Positions 11,086 through 20,879 of a stretch of DNA of 64,000 bases are shown here, in pieces. This DNA is from Pycnococcus provasolii. Lineage: Eukaryota; Chlorophyta; Pseudoscourfieldiophyceae; Pseudoscourfieldiales. The position numbers and the translations under genes are program-made. The stretch covers positions 744,001 to 808,000 of the forward strand of contig CP150554.1 of NCBI GenBank assembly GCA_049487715.1, given 5' to 3'. Positions within the stretch are counted from its first letter, which is position 1, and the number at the start of each line of letters is the position of its first letter. The notes beneath the pieces are model-generated. The model did no database searches, had not been told where the DNA came from, and saw nothing but the letters and a program-made list of their open reading frames with translations.

Positions 11086-14070
11086 ATGCCGTCGACGCGT
11101 GCGACGCGTGCCTCAGCATCTGCTAGTGAAAAGCTAGTACCTTCTTCAGATGACGCTGCTCCTCTCTCTTCATCCTCCGCGATGAACGCCTTGAATGCGT
11201 CTTCAACCAAGAAAACAACGAATGCGAATGCGGCGGCACATGCTTCAAGCAAACCAGCAGGTCAAACAAACAAAAAAAATACCAAGGTGTCGTCGAAACC
11301 TCTTACTCAGGAAAATACGCAGGACGCACCACCGCCACCACCGCCGACGTTGGCGAAGAAAAGTACAACAACGAAGCAGCAGCAGCAGCAGACTAAGACT
11401 AAGACTACTACTGCTACTACTACAACGAAACCAAACAAGAGCAGGACGCCCGTGCAAACGTCCGTCGCATCCGCGTTCGACGCGTGCCAGAGGTCGTCGG
11501 CGGCGCACAGAAAGTGCGCGCGAATGCTCGTCGAAGCGAGGGACAACTGCGAGGGCGACGCGTTCTTCACCGCGTTTGCAGCCGCGCTGCACCCCGTGCT
11601 GCTGTGCTACCGCCGAGACCCGCACATCGAACGCCTCGTGCGATTTGTTGTCACCTTCGCAACCGCGCGACCGGAGGGACACGAGGAGGAGGCGGACGCA
11701 TTCGTCGAAAACTTGCTCAACTTCCTGCTGCGCTATGCCACAGCCACCGACCGCGCCGTGCGATTTCGCGTTGCGCAGGTGGTTGGAGACGTGCTCAACA
11801 GTCTCAGCGACGACGCGTCCATCGACGACGACGTCTGGGATGCCGTGCAAGAGGGAATGCTGCAGAGGCTGAGCGACAAGGTGCCCCTCGTTCGCGCCAT
11901 GGCGTGCCGTGCGCTCGCACGCCTTCAGGATGGCGGAGATGACGGCGACTTTGCCGACTGCCCAATCACAGAGGCATTCCTGCTCATGCTGCGCCGCGAG
12001 AATAACGCCAGCGTGCGCAAGATGGCACTCAGCTCCATCGTCGCATGCGACGCCACAGTTCCTGCAATTGTCGAACGCACACGCGACGACAGCGACGCGG
12101 TTCGCCGCCAGGCATACGCGGTGCTCAGCGAGAAGGTTGGCGTGGAGAATCTGACCATCGCGCAGAGAGCGGCGGTACTCCAGCGTGGGCTCGGAGATCG
12201 CACGCCCACCGTCAAGTCAGCCTGCGCGTCGATGGTGAAGGCGTGGCTCAACGGCCCGTGCGACGGCGACGCGCTGAAGCTGCTCAGTCTGCTCGACGTG
12301 GAGACGAACGAGGGCGCCGCCGCCGCGGCACTGCGTAGCCTGCTGAGCGATTCAGTGCTAGATGCGATTGCTCTTGCGGAGCAGCGACCACTGAAGAAAG
12401 ACGACGTCCTCACGCCGGAGCAGGCGCTGCTGGCGCGCATTGTCGTCGAGCATCTCGCTAGTCTGACTGAGAAGCAGAGCCGCGAGGTGGCAGTCAGCCT
12501 CGGAGCCGTGATGGAGGTGGCCGCGGCGCAGAGCGAGAGGAGCCTGGATGCCCTCGAAAAGGCTCTGCCCGAGAGCATGGCAGATTTGGTTAAGCTGTGC
12601 GCAGGACCGGCGGCAAAGTTGAGTGCCACGGAGGACAACAAGAGTGCCGCACGCTTCGTTCTCAGGCAGCTGCTTGCGTGCGGCGCGCACATGGAGACGA
12701 GCGACGGTGCAAGCAGGGAGAATGCGTCCAAGCTGCTGCAATCTCTGCTTGCGGAGGCACCAGTTGGAAAGGCGAGCGGCGACGCGCCCCTTGCCGGAGA
12801 TGGCGGCGACGGAAACTTCGAGGAGGCGCTCGCCGCATTCGCGGCGAGAGTGCACGGAGCTGCGGAGGGTGGCGTCGTGCTACTTGAGATGGCGTGCAAG
12901 CTGGCGGAAGAGTGGAAACTGGAGGAAGAAGGAGGTGAAGGTGCGCATTGCTGCTGGGTGCAGGTGCTTACATTCATTGCACTCGCTGCGCGCATCGCGT
13001 GCGCGGGGGGAGCGAATGCCTGCGCCGTTACTCTGCAGGCGATGGAGCCGGCACTCGCTCTTGCGCGAGGCGCAGTGAGCTCCGAGGAACCGGCTGTGCG
13101 CGCTGCCGCGGTGCGCGCGCTCGGACTGCACGCACAGATGGCATCCTGCCGACCGGCGCTGGTGGCGACTGTTCCTTTATTGGCAAAGGCGGTCAGCGCA
13201 GATGACGACAAGGTGGCGAGCGCGGCTGCGGACGCACTTGGAGATCTGCTCCTGCTCTTCGGCGTCAGCGCGGTGGATGAGGCTGTTGAGGATGGTGCGG
13301 ATGGTGGAGTGGTTGGTGTGCTCGCGAGCTGCGTCGATGGACGAGGTGGAGATGTTCGCGCAAGCGCGTCCACAGCGCTCGCCAAGCTGGTGCTTTGTGG
13401 ACGGCTGCGATCTGCGGAGGAGGAGCAGGACAGTGGCGTGCACGCGACTGCCGAACACGTGCTCGGCGGTCTGCTTCTCGCCTGGACAGCTTCGCCGGAG
13501 GAGGAGGAGCGTCTCCAGCAGACGCTCACCGTGTTCTTTGACACGTACGCGCAAACAGGTGCCGCGCACCACCGCGTCATGGGACGCGCACTTCTGGCGC
13601 CGCTGCGGGCGGCGCTGCGCGCTGGGCGCAAAACGACGACGGCGATGCTAAAGTGCGCCCGCGGCGTGCTGGTGACACCGGTGGCGGAAGGGATGGTAGA
13701 TTCGGATCTCGGGCATTCTGCGCTTGGTCGCATGTTGCTGGCTGAGGCGCTCAGCGCTTCTGCCAGCAAGACGAGCGATGCGAAAGCGTACGTCACGGGG
13801 GTCTCCGCGATCATTGGCGTGCTGGAGCCTCACTTTAGTGAATCGCGCGAGGCGCGCGAGGTTGTGGCGATGGCAGACAGCTTGCTGGCGAAAATGGGGC
13901 GTGCCACACACGCCGCGAAGAATGTGCGCACATTCCGTGATGCCTGCGCGGCAGCGGTTGTGGACGAGGAGGGGCTGACTGAGGAGGATCTGGCGATTGT
14001 TCTCAGCCAGGCGGAGAAAGTGGTGGAGGCGCACGTCGAGGATGTGGGTGCTCCTTTTGAGGAGCAGTGA
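11086..14070 (+). CDS. Condensin complex subunit 3 (CAP-G / Ycg1)
   Basis: CAP-G is the HEAT-repeat subunit of condensin I that, with the kleisin CAP-H, grips DNA during mitotic chromosome compaction. The 994-residue single-exon protein begins with about 125 residues of low complexity (Ser, Thr, Lys, Gln). The conserved core then opens with a repeat containing ERLVRFVVTFA and NFLLRYATATDRAVRFR, typical of the CAP-G N-terminus. HEAT repeats continue to about residue 750, and a C-terminal Cnd3-like segment follows. Length is close to the family norm. It converges on the saposin-like gene. Confidence 0.9.
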   Translation: MPSTRATRASASASEKLVPSSDDAAPLSSSSAMNALNASSTKKTTNANAAAHASSKPAGQTNKKNTKVSSKPLTQENTQDAPPPPPPTLAKKSTTTKQQQQQTKTKTTTATTTTKPNKSRTPVQTSVASAFDACQRSSAAHRKCARMLVEARDNCEGDAFFTAFAAALHPVLLCYRRDPHIERLVRFVVTFATARPEGHEEEADAFVENLLNFLLRYATATDRAVRFRVAQVVGDVLNSLSDDASIDDDVWDAVQEGMLQRLSDKVPLVRAMACRALARLQDGGDDGDFADCPITEAFLLMLRRENNASVRKMALSSIVACDATVPAIVERTRDDSDAVRRQAYAVLSEKVGVENLTIAQRAAVLQRGLGDRTPTVKSACASMVKAWLNGPCDGDALKLLSLLDVETNEGAAAAALRSLLSDSVLDAIALAEQRPLKKDDVLTPEQALLARIVVEHLASLTEKQSREVAVSLGAVMEVAAAQSERSLDALEKALPESMADLVKLCAGPAAKLSATEDNKSAARFVLRQLLACGAHMETSDGASRENASKLLQSLLAEAPVGKASGDAPLAGDGGDGNFEEALAAFAARVHGAAEGGVVLLEMACKLAEEWKLEEEGGEGAHCCWVQVLTFIALAARIACAGGANACAVTLQAMEPALALARGAVSSEEPAVRAAAVRALGLHAQMASCRPALVATVPLLAKAVSADDDKVASAAADALGDLLLLFGVSAVDEAVEDGADGGVVGVLASCVDGRGGDVRASASTALAKLVLCGRLRSAEEEQDSGVHATAEHVLGGLLLAWTASPEEEERLQQTLTVFFDTYAQTGAAHHRVMGRALLAPLRAALRAGRKTTTAMLKCARGVLVTPVAEGMVDSDLGHSALGRMLLAEALSASASKTSDAKAYVTGVSAIIGVLEPHFSESREAREVVAMADSLLAKMGRATHAAKNVRTFRDACAAAVVDEEGLTEEDLAIVLSQAEKVVEAHVEDVGAPFEEQ

Positions 14071-14222
14071 AGAGAGGTGTTTCTTTTTTGGAAATGAAAT
14101 CAAAAATCAAGGTATTTTTTCTTAAAACTATTTTTCCGTTCTTGTTAGGCTAACCTACTTAACTGAAATCACGCCGCGTGCAGTTGTTAGTGATCCACCC
14201 CATTCCAAGGCACTTTCAATGA

Positions 14223-15242
14223 TTACGCGTGTTCCACACCCGCACCCACAGAGCCACCAGGCAGGACGAGGACGTCCTTGCCACTGCTGCAAGCGCCGAT
14301 ATTCTTGCAGTCCTCCTCCGGGTCCAGCTTGTCTGCCACCGTGCTCAGCACCATCGGCCCGTACGCGTCCACGAGCGACGTGCACTCACCAGCCATTCCT
14401 CCGGGCAAGTCGCCGCACAGCTTCTCGACAATGCCAACGATCTTCTGCTGCGTGCTGTTTGACGACAAGACGTTCTTCACTTGCGTGACGACGAACTTGC
14501 ACTCGCCGCACTCGCCTTCGTTCACGACATCTCCGCCGGAGACGTACGCCGGGTGAAGCTGGACACTCTCCGCGACGGCGGCAGAAAACACGGGCGACAC
14601 GACGGGGTGCGTGAGGTCCACCTCCGTCTCGCACGCGTGAACAAAGCCGCACAGCTGGTCCGGCCCGAGCGTCGTCAGCACGAACGCAATCTTCGACCCG
14701 TACTCGTCGACGTACTTCGTGCACTGATCTCCCAGTCCCGCGTTGAACGCGGCGAGCTTGTCGCACCCCGCCTTCATTTCGTCCACAACTTCCGCGCTCG
14801 TCTTGTTCTGAACGAACTTCTCGTCGATGAAGCCTACAGCCGCCTTGCAGAAGGAGCACGTCTCGTTGCTTGCTCCAACGGTCTTCGCCACCTGCGCAGC
14901 CATGGTTTTTGAGCAGAGCTTGAGGTCCGTGCACGTCGTGTCTGGCGCGAAGTGCGCGGTTATGTACTGCGCAGCCATGGGCACGCCCGCCTTTGCGTAC
15001 TGCTGGCATTTCTCAACCTCCGGTGTTTTGGGGCAGACGTCGTTGACGAGCACGTCGACGACCTTATTCTGCACGGCCTCGGAGGCGACGAGCTGTTCCA
15101 CCTTCGACAAAGACTGCTCGCACACCTTGCACTGTAGGAATCCCTTCCCCTTCATAGAAAAGAGAGGGGGAGAGGTGCGGCCCACCACTGCGGAGGCCAC
15201 CACTGCACTGCAGGTGGACAAGAGCAGGAGGAGGTGCACCAT
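14223..15242 (-). CDS. Secreted or lumenal protein with three saposin B-type domains
   Basis: Saposin B domains are helical, disulfide-stapled modules that bind lipids or activate lipid hydrolases in lysosomes or vacuoles. The 339-residue protein starts with a signal peptide (MVHLLLLLSTC, cleavage near residue 20). Three six-cysteine modules follow at about 37-117, 128-213 and 243-321. Each has the spaced pattern CxxC, then C near the middle, then a final C in a DxxxCxxxxxC-like context. No enzyme domain is attached. The ATG at 15242 is preceded by an in-frame GTG and a possible CAG splice acceptor, so a 5' exon cannot be excluded. Confidence 0.85.
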   Translation of the reverse strand: MVHLLLLLSTCSAVVASAVVGRTSPPLFSMKGKGFLQCKVCEQSLSKVEQLVASEAVQNKVVDVLVNDVCPKTPEVEKCQQYAKAGVPMAAQYITAHFAPDTTCTDLKLCSKTMAAQVAKTVGASNETCSFCKAAVGFIDEKFVQNKTSAEVVDEMKAGCDKLAAFNAGLGDQCTKYVDEYGSKIAFVLTTLGPDQLCGFVHACETEVDLTHPVVSPVFSAAVAESVQLHPAYVSGGDVVNEGECGECKFVVTQVKNVLSSNSTQQKIVGIVEKLCGDLPGGMAGECTSLVDAYGPMVLSTVADKLDPEEDCKNIGACSSGKDVLVLPGGSVGAGVEHA

Positions 15243-15490
15243 CACCCTGACCTGTAGGAATGAAGTGAAATGACGGCGAGCGTTGAGGGAGAAAAGCGTT
15301 GGCTGACGGACTAATAATAAGGTTAGTTCTACGTGATCAGGCCTGGCACCTGCGTGAGGTAACCTTAGTGATTAGTCTACTGGACACTTGGGACACGCCT
15401 CTTGCATCTACCTGTATATGGGGATACCTAGTTGGTTCTGTACGATTGACTAAAAAGGGAACGTCTGGGCGAACTGCGAACTATCATAGA

Positions 15491-15520
15491 CCCTAGCCCT
15501 AACCCTAACCCTAACCCTAA
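15491..15520 (+). repeat. Telomere-like CCCTAA array
   Basis: Five CCCTAA/CCCTAG units in a divergent intergenic region, reading CCCTAA toward the EF-hand gene at 16450. Confidence 0.8.
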
Positions 15521-15840
15521 GGGCCTTCTTCCCTTCCCACGCTGTTAACTTTCTGCCTTCTCACCACCGGCCACCCCCCCTGTCACCTGTTCAGCACCTG
15601 GTTGCCTGGTTGGTTGACCAGACATCCAAAAGAGATTAAGAGAGTCGTGAATTAAGCTTGACCAGCAGGCGGACGTTGGTTGAGTTTGAGGCGCCATTGC
15701 ATGAACTGACCTACTTCCTAGACTATCGTGGGGTCATCAGGTCCTTGGAAGTTGGACCCTCCTTGCAAGTTGCAAGGAGCATCGCTTGCAAGGAGGATTG
15801 GACCGTCTCCAACCAACAAAAGAATAAAGGCCGTCCCCAA

Positions 15841-15886
15841 CGCAACGCAACGCAACGCAACGCAACGCAACGCAACGCAACGCAAC
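15841..15886 (+). repeat. CGCAA pentanucleotide repeat, 9 copies
   Basis: Nine perfect CGCAA units in the upstream region of the PP2A B''-like gene; a simple microsatellite with no visible coding role. Confidence 0.85.
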
Positions 15887-16449
15887 GGGGCAGCCCTCAA
15901 TTACCCGTATTCTATTGCCACATCCAATGTGTTGTTAATCCTCCCGTCACCCCATGCCATGCCTTTGAAGAGTACATTCGGTTGAGGATACATACTGTAA
16001 GGGACAGTGGGACACCCGTGGTTAGACTTAAGGGTAGGAAGTACATCCAAAGCTTTCTTTCTTCGTTCGTTGAGCCTTTGAGTTCGTTCCGTAAAACCTG
16101 GCCCCAGGTGGGGGGTCCCGAAGACTTCGAAGACTTCCGAAAAGTCACACCACCTCCCGAAGGCCCTTATTCCCCCCATACTTATTCCCTCGCCCCAGTT
16201 CTCCATTCCACTCGTCAAAAGCCGTTCTCGTCTGACATCCTCGTCAGGCAGGTGGCAGTCAGTCAGTCAGGTGGTTCATCAGGCCGGCCGTCCAGCTCGC
16301 GCTCGCGGCCTTAAGGACTACAATATAGGAGCTTGGACGCTAGGTGCGATAGGTTGCTTTTGTCACTTTACTCGTTTCGTGCCGTTTCGTTGCACATATC
16401 GTGTATCTGTGAAAGGCAAAGCTCAAGCTCAAGCTTCAGCTCGCCTCAC

Positions 16450-18168
16450 ATGGCTGAGACAATCGCGCCGCAGCCTCCCATGGCGCCGCCTATGCCGCCA
16501 ACCTCGTCGGGAGGTCGCGCGAGAGGATTTCAGGGAAGGAGAAACCTCAAGGCGTCCGCCAACTCAAGGAACAACGCCAAGGAACCGCCGCCGCCAATGC
16601 CGCCGCGAAGAGAGGAGGAGGAGGAGGACGCCGTCAACTACGCCAAGGGACAGCACAACGGAACCACCGGAATACGCGCCTTCGCACACAGGGAGCCGGC
16701 GGGCAAGGAGAACCACCTCGCCTGGACGAGCTCGACCGTCTCCATGGACGCAGACCCAAGCGAGGTGACGTTGCCTATGCCGCCCCAGCCAACCAGACCC
16801 GCGAGGTACGCGGGCGGCGAGGTGGCCGTGCTTGAGCTACGCTCGCCGACGCCGGAATTCAGTCCGCCGCCGCCGCCGCGAAGAGAAGTCACCGACGCTG
16901 ACATCGTCTCGCCGCCGAGTCCGCCAACTCCGCCTATGAACTTCAACTCTCCACCACCGCCGCCGCCTGCCGCCTTCTCACGACCTACACCCTCCTCCGC
17001 AGCAGCAGCCGCCAGCAACGGAAACAGCAACAAACGTGGCACGCCGCGCTACTCTAGCACATCAGATAGAACCACCGCGTCGTCGTCTTCAAGGCAGCAG
17101 AACCAAGGGGTCAAGCGCCGCGCGACGAGCCTTGGCGTGAACCCAACGCCCAAGCCTCGCGGCGACGCTGCCGCGGCGGACTCGCCGGCAACCATGCTCG
17201 GCAGCCGTGCGGCGGGAACGCCGACGCGAACGCTGCGTGAGCGAGTCAACCAGCTGGAGAAGGAGAAGGGACGCCTGGAGGCGGATAATCGGCTAAAGTC
17301 AGACGAGAATGCAGCGCTTCGCGAACGCCTCGCGAACCTCGAAGCGGCGCTGCTGAGCGACCTCGACGAGCGCATTGGCGCCGCACTCGAACCTACGGAT
17401 TTGCCATCGTCGCCAATGGCAACAAAAAGCGCGGGCACCTCGCCGCGCACGTCGACGGGCGCCGCGGTGCTGAGCAGTAGACCGAGCGAGTCTGCGGCGG
17501 TCGAAGCGGCCGAGGCTCGCGCGCACGCGACGCTGAACGAGCTCCGCTACGAGCGCGAGCGTGCCGAGGCGCTGCAGAAAGATGTCGAGACACTCGAGTC
17601 GGCGCTTCAGGAGAGCGAAATGCAACGCCGCGGATTCGCAAGCCGTTTCGCCTTCTGCCTGCTCGACTCGGACCACGACGGAGTGATTGACTGCGCGGAG
17701 GTGCGACGCTACGAGCTGTTCGCAAGCTACTCTGAGTCGACGATGCAGGCGGTGTGGTCGCAGTGGGACTTCTCCGCGACTGGCAAGCGCGGCTTGCTGA
17801 CGCTCGACGACTTTGTCTTGATCAGCAACTTTGCCGAGGACAAGAACTCGAAGCAGAGCTCAGCCTTCTGGTTCGCGGTCGCGGACGGCGACGGCGACGG
17901 CTACATCACCTTCCCCGACGTCAAGCGAATGTACGAGCTCGCGGTGAACGGCATGCCCATCGACGCTGCACCTAGCATCGGCCTCGACGACCTGTGGTGC
18001 CAGCTAAGTGACATGGCAAAACCCGCACATCCGGAACGCGGTATCGCCGTGTCGGACGTGCGAAAGAGCGGGCTTTGCTTTGGCTTCTTCGGCTTGCTAT
18101 TCAACCACCACAACATGCTGGGACAACGTTCGACTCTCGAGTGGAGTCGGCATGACTACCCGCTCTGA
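16450..18168 (+). CDS. PP2A B''-like EF-hand protein with proline-rich and coiled-coil N-terminus
   Basis: The first in-frame ATG is 16450, giving 572 residues. Residues 1-270 are proline- and serine-rich with repeated PPPMPP runs. A coiled coil covers about 282-345, with further heptads at about 395-435. The last 150 residues contain two EF-hand loops (DSDHDGVIDCAE and DGDGDGYITFPD). They then continue with DLWCQLSDM and a FFGLLFNHHN segment that aligns by eye with the DILCQMIDM and NILFNLN blocks of PP2A regulatory B'' subunits (PR72/TON2 group). The usual B'' N-terminal half is missing, and the C-terminus stops early at RHDYPL. A cytoskeletal or centrosomal role would fit TON2-like proteins but is only inference. 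Confidence 0.65.
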   Translation: MAETIAPQPPMAPPMPPTSSGGRARGFQGRRNLKASANSRNNAKEPPPPMPPRREEEEEDAVNYAKGQHNGTTGIRAFAHREPAGKENHLAWTSSTVSMDADPSEVTLPMPPQPTRPARYAGGEVAVLELRSPTPEFSPPPPPRREVTDADIVSPPSPPTPPMNFNSPPPPPPAAFSRPTPSSAAAAASNGNSNKRGTPRYSSTSDRTTASSSSRQQNQGVKRRATSLGVNPTPKPRGDAAAADSPATMLGSRAAGTPTRTLRERVNQLEKEKGRLEADNRLKSDENAALRERLANLEAALLSDLDERIGAALEPTDLPSSPMATKSAGTSPRTSTGAAVLSSRPSESAAVEAAEARAHATLNELRYERERAEALQKDVETLESALQESEMQRRGFASRFAFCLLDSDHDGVIDCAEVRRYELFASYSESTMQAVWSQWDFSATGKRGLLTLDDFVLISNFAEDKNSKQSSAFWFAVADGDGDGYITFPDVKRMYELAVNGMPIDAAPSIGLDDLWCQLSDMAKPAHPERGIAVSDVRKSGLCFGFFGLLFNHHNMLGQRSTLEWSRHDYPL

Positions 18169-18433
18169 GGACAGAAAAAATGAATTCGTTTCGTGTTACC
18201 TACAACAGTTTTTTGATGTCACAACCGGTGTCCCACGAAATATGTTTTTTCACACAACAGCTTCTACGAAAAGAGATCACCAGCGCCATGTAAAAAAACA
18301 CGCTGTGCCTCACGCCATTGAATGGGGTAATACGGTGAAATGTGAATGGTGAGAATGGATGACCGTTGGACGAAGCAAACCTGTGGTTAGTTCCATTTGT
18401 TGAATGAATTGCTTAAACCTTTACAGAAGAACA

Positions 18434-19369
18434 TCATGCGGCAGGTTGCGCCGAGAGACTCTGCTCTTCATCTTTGGGAGCGTACATATTCCACTCACAG
18501 AGTAGCGTGCTTTTGAGAAACATGGGAAGGTTTGCGTACACGGCTGGAGGCAACGGGATGATCGGACTGGTGCGTCTCCGGTAGTCCAGGTAGTTGGTGT
18601 CCACACCAAATTTCCTATTTGCAGAAGCTTCGAGGAGAGGCATGCCACTTCCGAAGAGCAGCAGAACCGCCACAAAGATTGGCGACAGCGCGGCGATGAC
18701 GTAGACGTTCCACCTCACGTTCTCTTGCACGAATCCACGCAGGCTGACTAGGAATATGCCAAACCACAGCGCAATTTCGCCGGCGTAGTTGGGGTGTCGG
18801 CTCCACGCCCACGGTCCTGCCGTGCACCACTTTCCTCTCGCCTCGGGACTCTTTTTGAAGTTGAGCTTGGTTTGGTCCGCCCACGCCTCCAAGACTAGAC
18901 CTGCTGCGAACATTGCGATGCCTACGATGTCAAGCGCGTTGGCGCCGACAGGCGCGGTGCTTCCCGCGCCGCCATTTGTAAGCTGGACTGGTAAGGTCAC
19001 GGTGAATACCCATATCATCTGTGCGACCCAGAACGCCAGAAACTTCCAAAAGTTGGTTCTTGTTTCGTCGAAGCGTCGGTCTTCTCCCCACATGAGTATG
19101 CGTGTGAGCAAAAAGAGAGCGAGGCGGAGTGACCAGATTGCGACGAGGACGGTTAGGAGAAGCGGGCGTGACTCCGCGCGGTTGTCTCCGACGAAGAAGG
19201 AGAGGAGCGCGAGGACGAGGAAGTTGGTTCCCCCCGCGAAGTCCGTGAGTTTATCGAACGTGCACGCGAAGGCGACGATAAAGAACGTGAGCTGGTAGAC
19301 GACGGTGACTGCGGCAGAAATGCCCAAGACGGCGGGGTAGCCGAGAGAGACATTAGTAGAAGAGGACAT
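18434..19369 (-). CDS. DUF1295 family membrane protein (steroid 5-alpha-reductase-like)
   Basis: Members of this family are multi-pass membrane enzymes related to isoprenylcysteine methyltransferase and steroid reductases. The 311-residue protein has about seven hydrophobic segments. The conserved block GPWAWSRHPNYAGEIALW (about 192-209) carries the RHPNY motif that binds the NADPH or methyl-donor cofactor in this fold. The start lies in a good context after a non-coding stretch. The substrate is unknown. It is divergent from the PsbS-like gene and converges on the EF-hand gene. Confidence 0.85.
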   Translation of the reverse strand: MSSSTNVSLGYPAVLGISAAVTVVYQLTFFIVAFACTFDKLTDFAGGTNFLVLALLSFFVGDNRAESRPLLLTVLVAIWSLRLALFLLTRILMWGEDRRFDETRTNFWKFLAFWVAQMIWVFTVTLPVQLTNGGAGSTAPVGANALDIVGIAMFAAGLVLEAWADQTKLNFKKSPEARGKWCTAGPWAWSRHPNYAGEIALWFGIFLVSLRGFVQENVRWNVYVIAALSPIFVAVLLLFGSGMPLLEASANRKFGVDTNYLDYRRRTSPIIPLPPAVYANLPMFLKSTLLCEWNMYAPKDEEQSLSAQPAA

Positions 19370-19842
19370 GAACGAGCTTCGAAGATATGTGTGTGTGGTG
19401 GATTGGAACAGGGAGAGAAAAAGTCAAAAAGAAACAGGCAGCTGCGCCGTCCGTGGGATCCCAAATCCCGAATTCGGGTTAGGGTTTGGGTGATCCGGGT
19501 TAGGGTTAAGAGTAGGGCTAGGGTTAGGGCTCTTCGGGTTAGGGTTTGAACAAGGGATCCCTGCCTTGCTCCTTGCCTCCGCCACGAATCATCGGAAGTG
19601 TGCGGCTGAAACGCGTCCCCTGGGAGGAATGGTTCGGGGAAGGAAACCCCAGAGGGCACGAGGCCCATGCTGCGGTGTTGGCTCGACCCTTCTCATTTCG
19701 TTTCCTCATCTCCGTCAGGTGTCGCAGGCACTCTCCTCTCGTGACCAGTGACCAGTGACCAGTGGTTGGTGGTGGTTTGCGTGCTTAGTTAGATACCCTT
19801 GGCTTATTAGGATCTTAATCCATCCGAGTATTCGCCAAAACT
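19370..19842. other. Divergent upstream region, DUF1295 / PsbS-like
   Basis: Contains a degenerate TTAGGG array at 19476-19548 (CCCTAA on the strand of the DUF1295 gene) and a short GTGACCA triplet duplication near 19740-19760. No coding region is supported. Confidence 0.6.
19476..19548 (-). repeat. Telomere-like array (CCCTAA on minus strand) upstream of DUF1295 gene
   Basis: Six or more TTAGGG/TAGGGCTAGGG units broken by other sequence, beginning about 107 bp upstream of the DUF1295 start. Confidence 0.8.
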
Positions 19843-20757
19843 ATGTCGTCTTCATGTCTTAATAGGAACCATAGTTCGCTTCCCTCGCTTTCCCCTAGGA
19901 GGAAAGTTAGTCCTCGTTGTGGGACCAGAAAAAGCTCTGGCCCCATCATTAACTTCAGGGATAGGAAGAAGAATCGTCATGATGATGGGAAACATATCCT
20001 TGTACGGCACGCCAACGCGAACACGATGATGGGAATGAGTTTGCAAGCACAAATTGCAAGCAAAAGATGCGTGCGTCTGAGCGCATCAAACCAAGGAAAC
20101 GAAACGACAGCGCAAGATATTGACGACGACGATGCAAGCCTCCAGCAGGCACGCGACGTCGAGACGAACGCGGGACGCGCCGCGATGCTGGGATTTGTCG
20201 CCTGCACCGTCTTCGACGCCATGACGAACGGCGACGGGCCCATACTCCAGCTCAGCCTCGAGGAAAGCTGGGCCGTTGCACACATAGACCCGCTCACCTT
20301 CGTCAAAGACGTTCTCGAGGTGGGTGAGGTGTACATCGAAACACTCACATTGCTTTGGGTGTGGGTACTCTGCGTGTTCGTCCTGGGACTCGGAAGCGGG
20401 CTCGTGCGCGCGACACCCGTCGTCGACGTCGACGACGACGACAGTGCCGCCAACCCGCAGTCGCCGAGCCTTGGCGACGCGTACGCCGCGGCGGTGACTC
20501 AAGCGCAAAACAATACGGACGCTGAACTGCTCAACGGCCGTCTCGCGATGATTGGCATGACGTTCGCAGCGTTCGGCGAGGAGATCACAGGGCAAGGACC
20601 CCTGGAGCAGTTGAGCCTCGAGACTGGCGTTCCTGTGATTGGCGTCGAAGGTTTTGCGTTCGCGTTTGGGTTGAGCATGTTGTACACGTCGACGACAGCC
20701 GTCGCAAGCACGTTTCGCCAAACGCTGAGCGGCGATGACGGAAGAGTTGACCTGTAA
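19843..20757 (+). CDS. PsbS-like four-helix chlorophyll a/b-binding family protein, plastid precursor
   Basis: The 304-residue product has an Arg/Ser-rich transit region (to about residue 80) and an internally duplicated membrane unit. Repeat 1 has ETNAGRAAMLGF (107-118) and repeat 2 has ELLNGRLAMIGM (228-239); both are ExxxGR antenna helices. The sequence after helix 3 (GEEITGQGPLEQLSLETGVP, 245-264) closely resembles PsbS, the pH sensor for non-photochemical quenching. The glutamate of this lumenal segment is matched in repeat 1 by LSLEE. ELIP or SEP relatives are the alternative. An Asp-rich linker (about 195-200) separates the repeats. The ELMO gene follows in the same orientation 122 bp downstream. 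Confidence 0.68.
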   Translation: MSSSCLNRNHSSLPSLSPRRKVSPRCGTRKSSGPIINFRDRKKNRHDDGKHILVRHANANTMMGMSLQAQIASKRCVRLSASNQGNETTAQDIDDDDASLQQARDVETNAGRAAMLGFVACTVFDAMTNGDGPILQLSLEESWAVAHIDPLTFVKDVLEVGEVYIETLTLLWVWVLCVFVLGLGSGLVRATPVVDVDDDDSAANPQSPSLGDAYAAAVTQAQNNTDAELLNGRLAMIGMTFAAFGEEITGQGPLEQLSLETGVPVIGVEGFAFAFGLSMLYTSTTAVASTFRQTLSGDDGRVDL

Positions 20758-20768
20758 AAACGATGAAA

Positions 20769-20810
20769 GCCCTAACCCTAACCCGAACCCTAACCCTAAC
20801 CCTAACCCGG
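20769..20810 (+). repeat. Telomere-like CCCTAA array between PsbS-like and ELMO genes
   Basis: Seven CCCTAA/CCCGAA units occupy most of the 122-bp gap between two genes transcribed in the same direction, ending about 70 bp before the ELMO protein ATG. The CCCTAA strand is the coding strand of the downstream gene. The ATG at 20763 that precedes it would translate the repeat. Confidence 0.85.
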
Positions 20811-20879
20811 GGTGTGGCCTGCTTTTTTGCCGCCCCTTTTTCCCCGTTGAACTTTTCCCTCGAGGGCAGCAACCTCGAA

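Larger units (their letters stand above)
15243..16449. other. Long divergent upstream region, saposin gene / PP2A B''-like gene
   Basis: About 1.2 kb without a supported gene. It contains a CCCTAA array (15491-15520), a pentanucleotide CGCAA tandem repeat (15841-15886), and GA/TC-rich stretches. A 218-codon open frame at 15658-16314 crosses the repeat, lacks homology and is treated as chance. Confidence 0.55.

Noticed and set aside
11925-13814. 629-codon minus-strand frame inside CAP-G
   Set aside because: Antisense shadow of the CAP-G coding region with Ser/Ala/Arg-rich, domain-free composition.
15658-16314. 218-codon plus-strand frame
   Set aside because: It runs through the CGCAA microsatellite, has no recognisable domain and lies in an upstream region.
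20763-20879. Earlier ATG for the ELMO-domain protein
   Set aside because: It would translate the CCCTAA array into a Leu-Thr repeat; the downstream ATG (20880) starts a normal acidic N-terminus.
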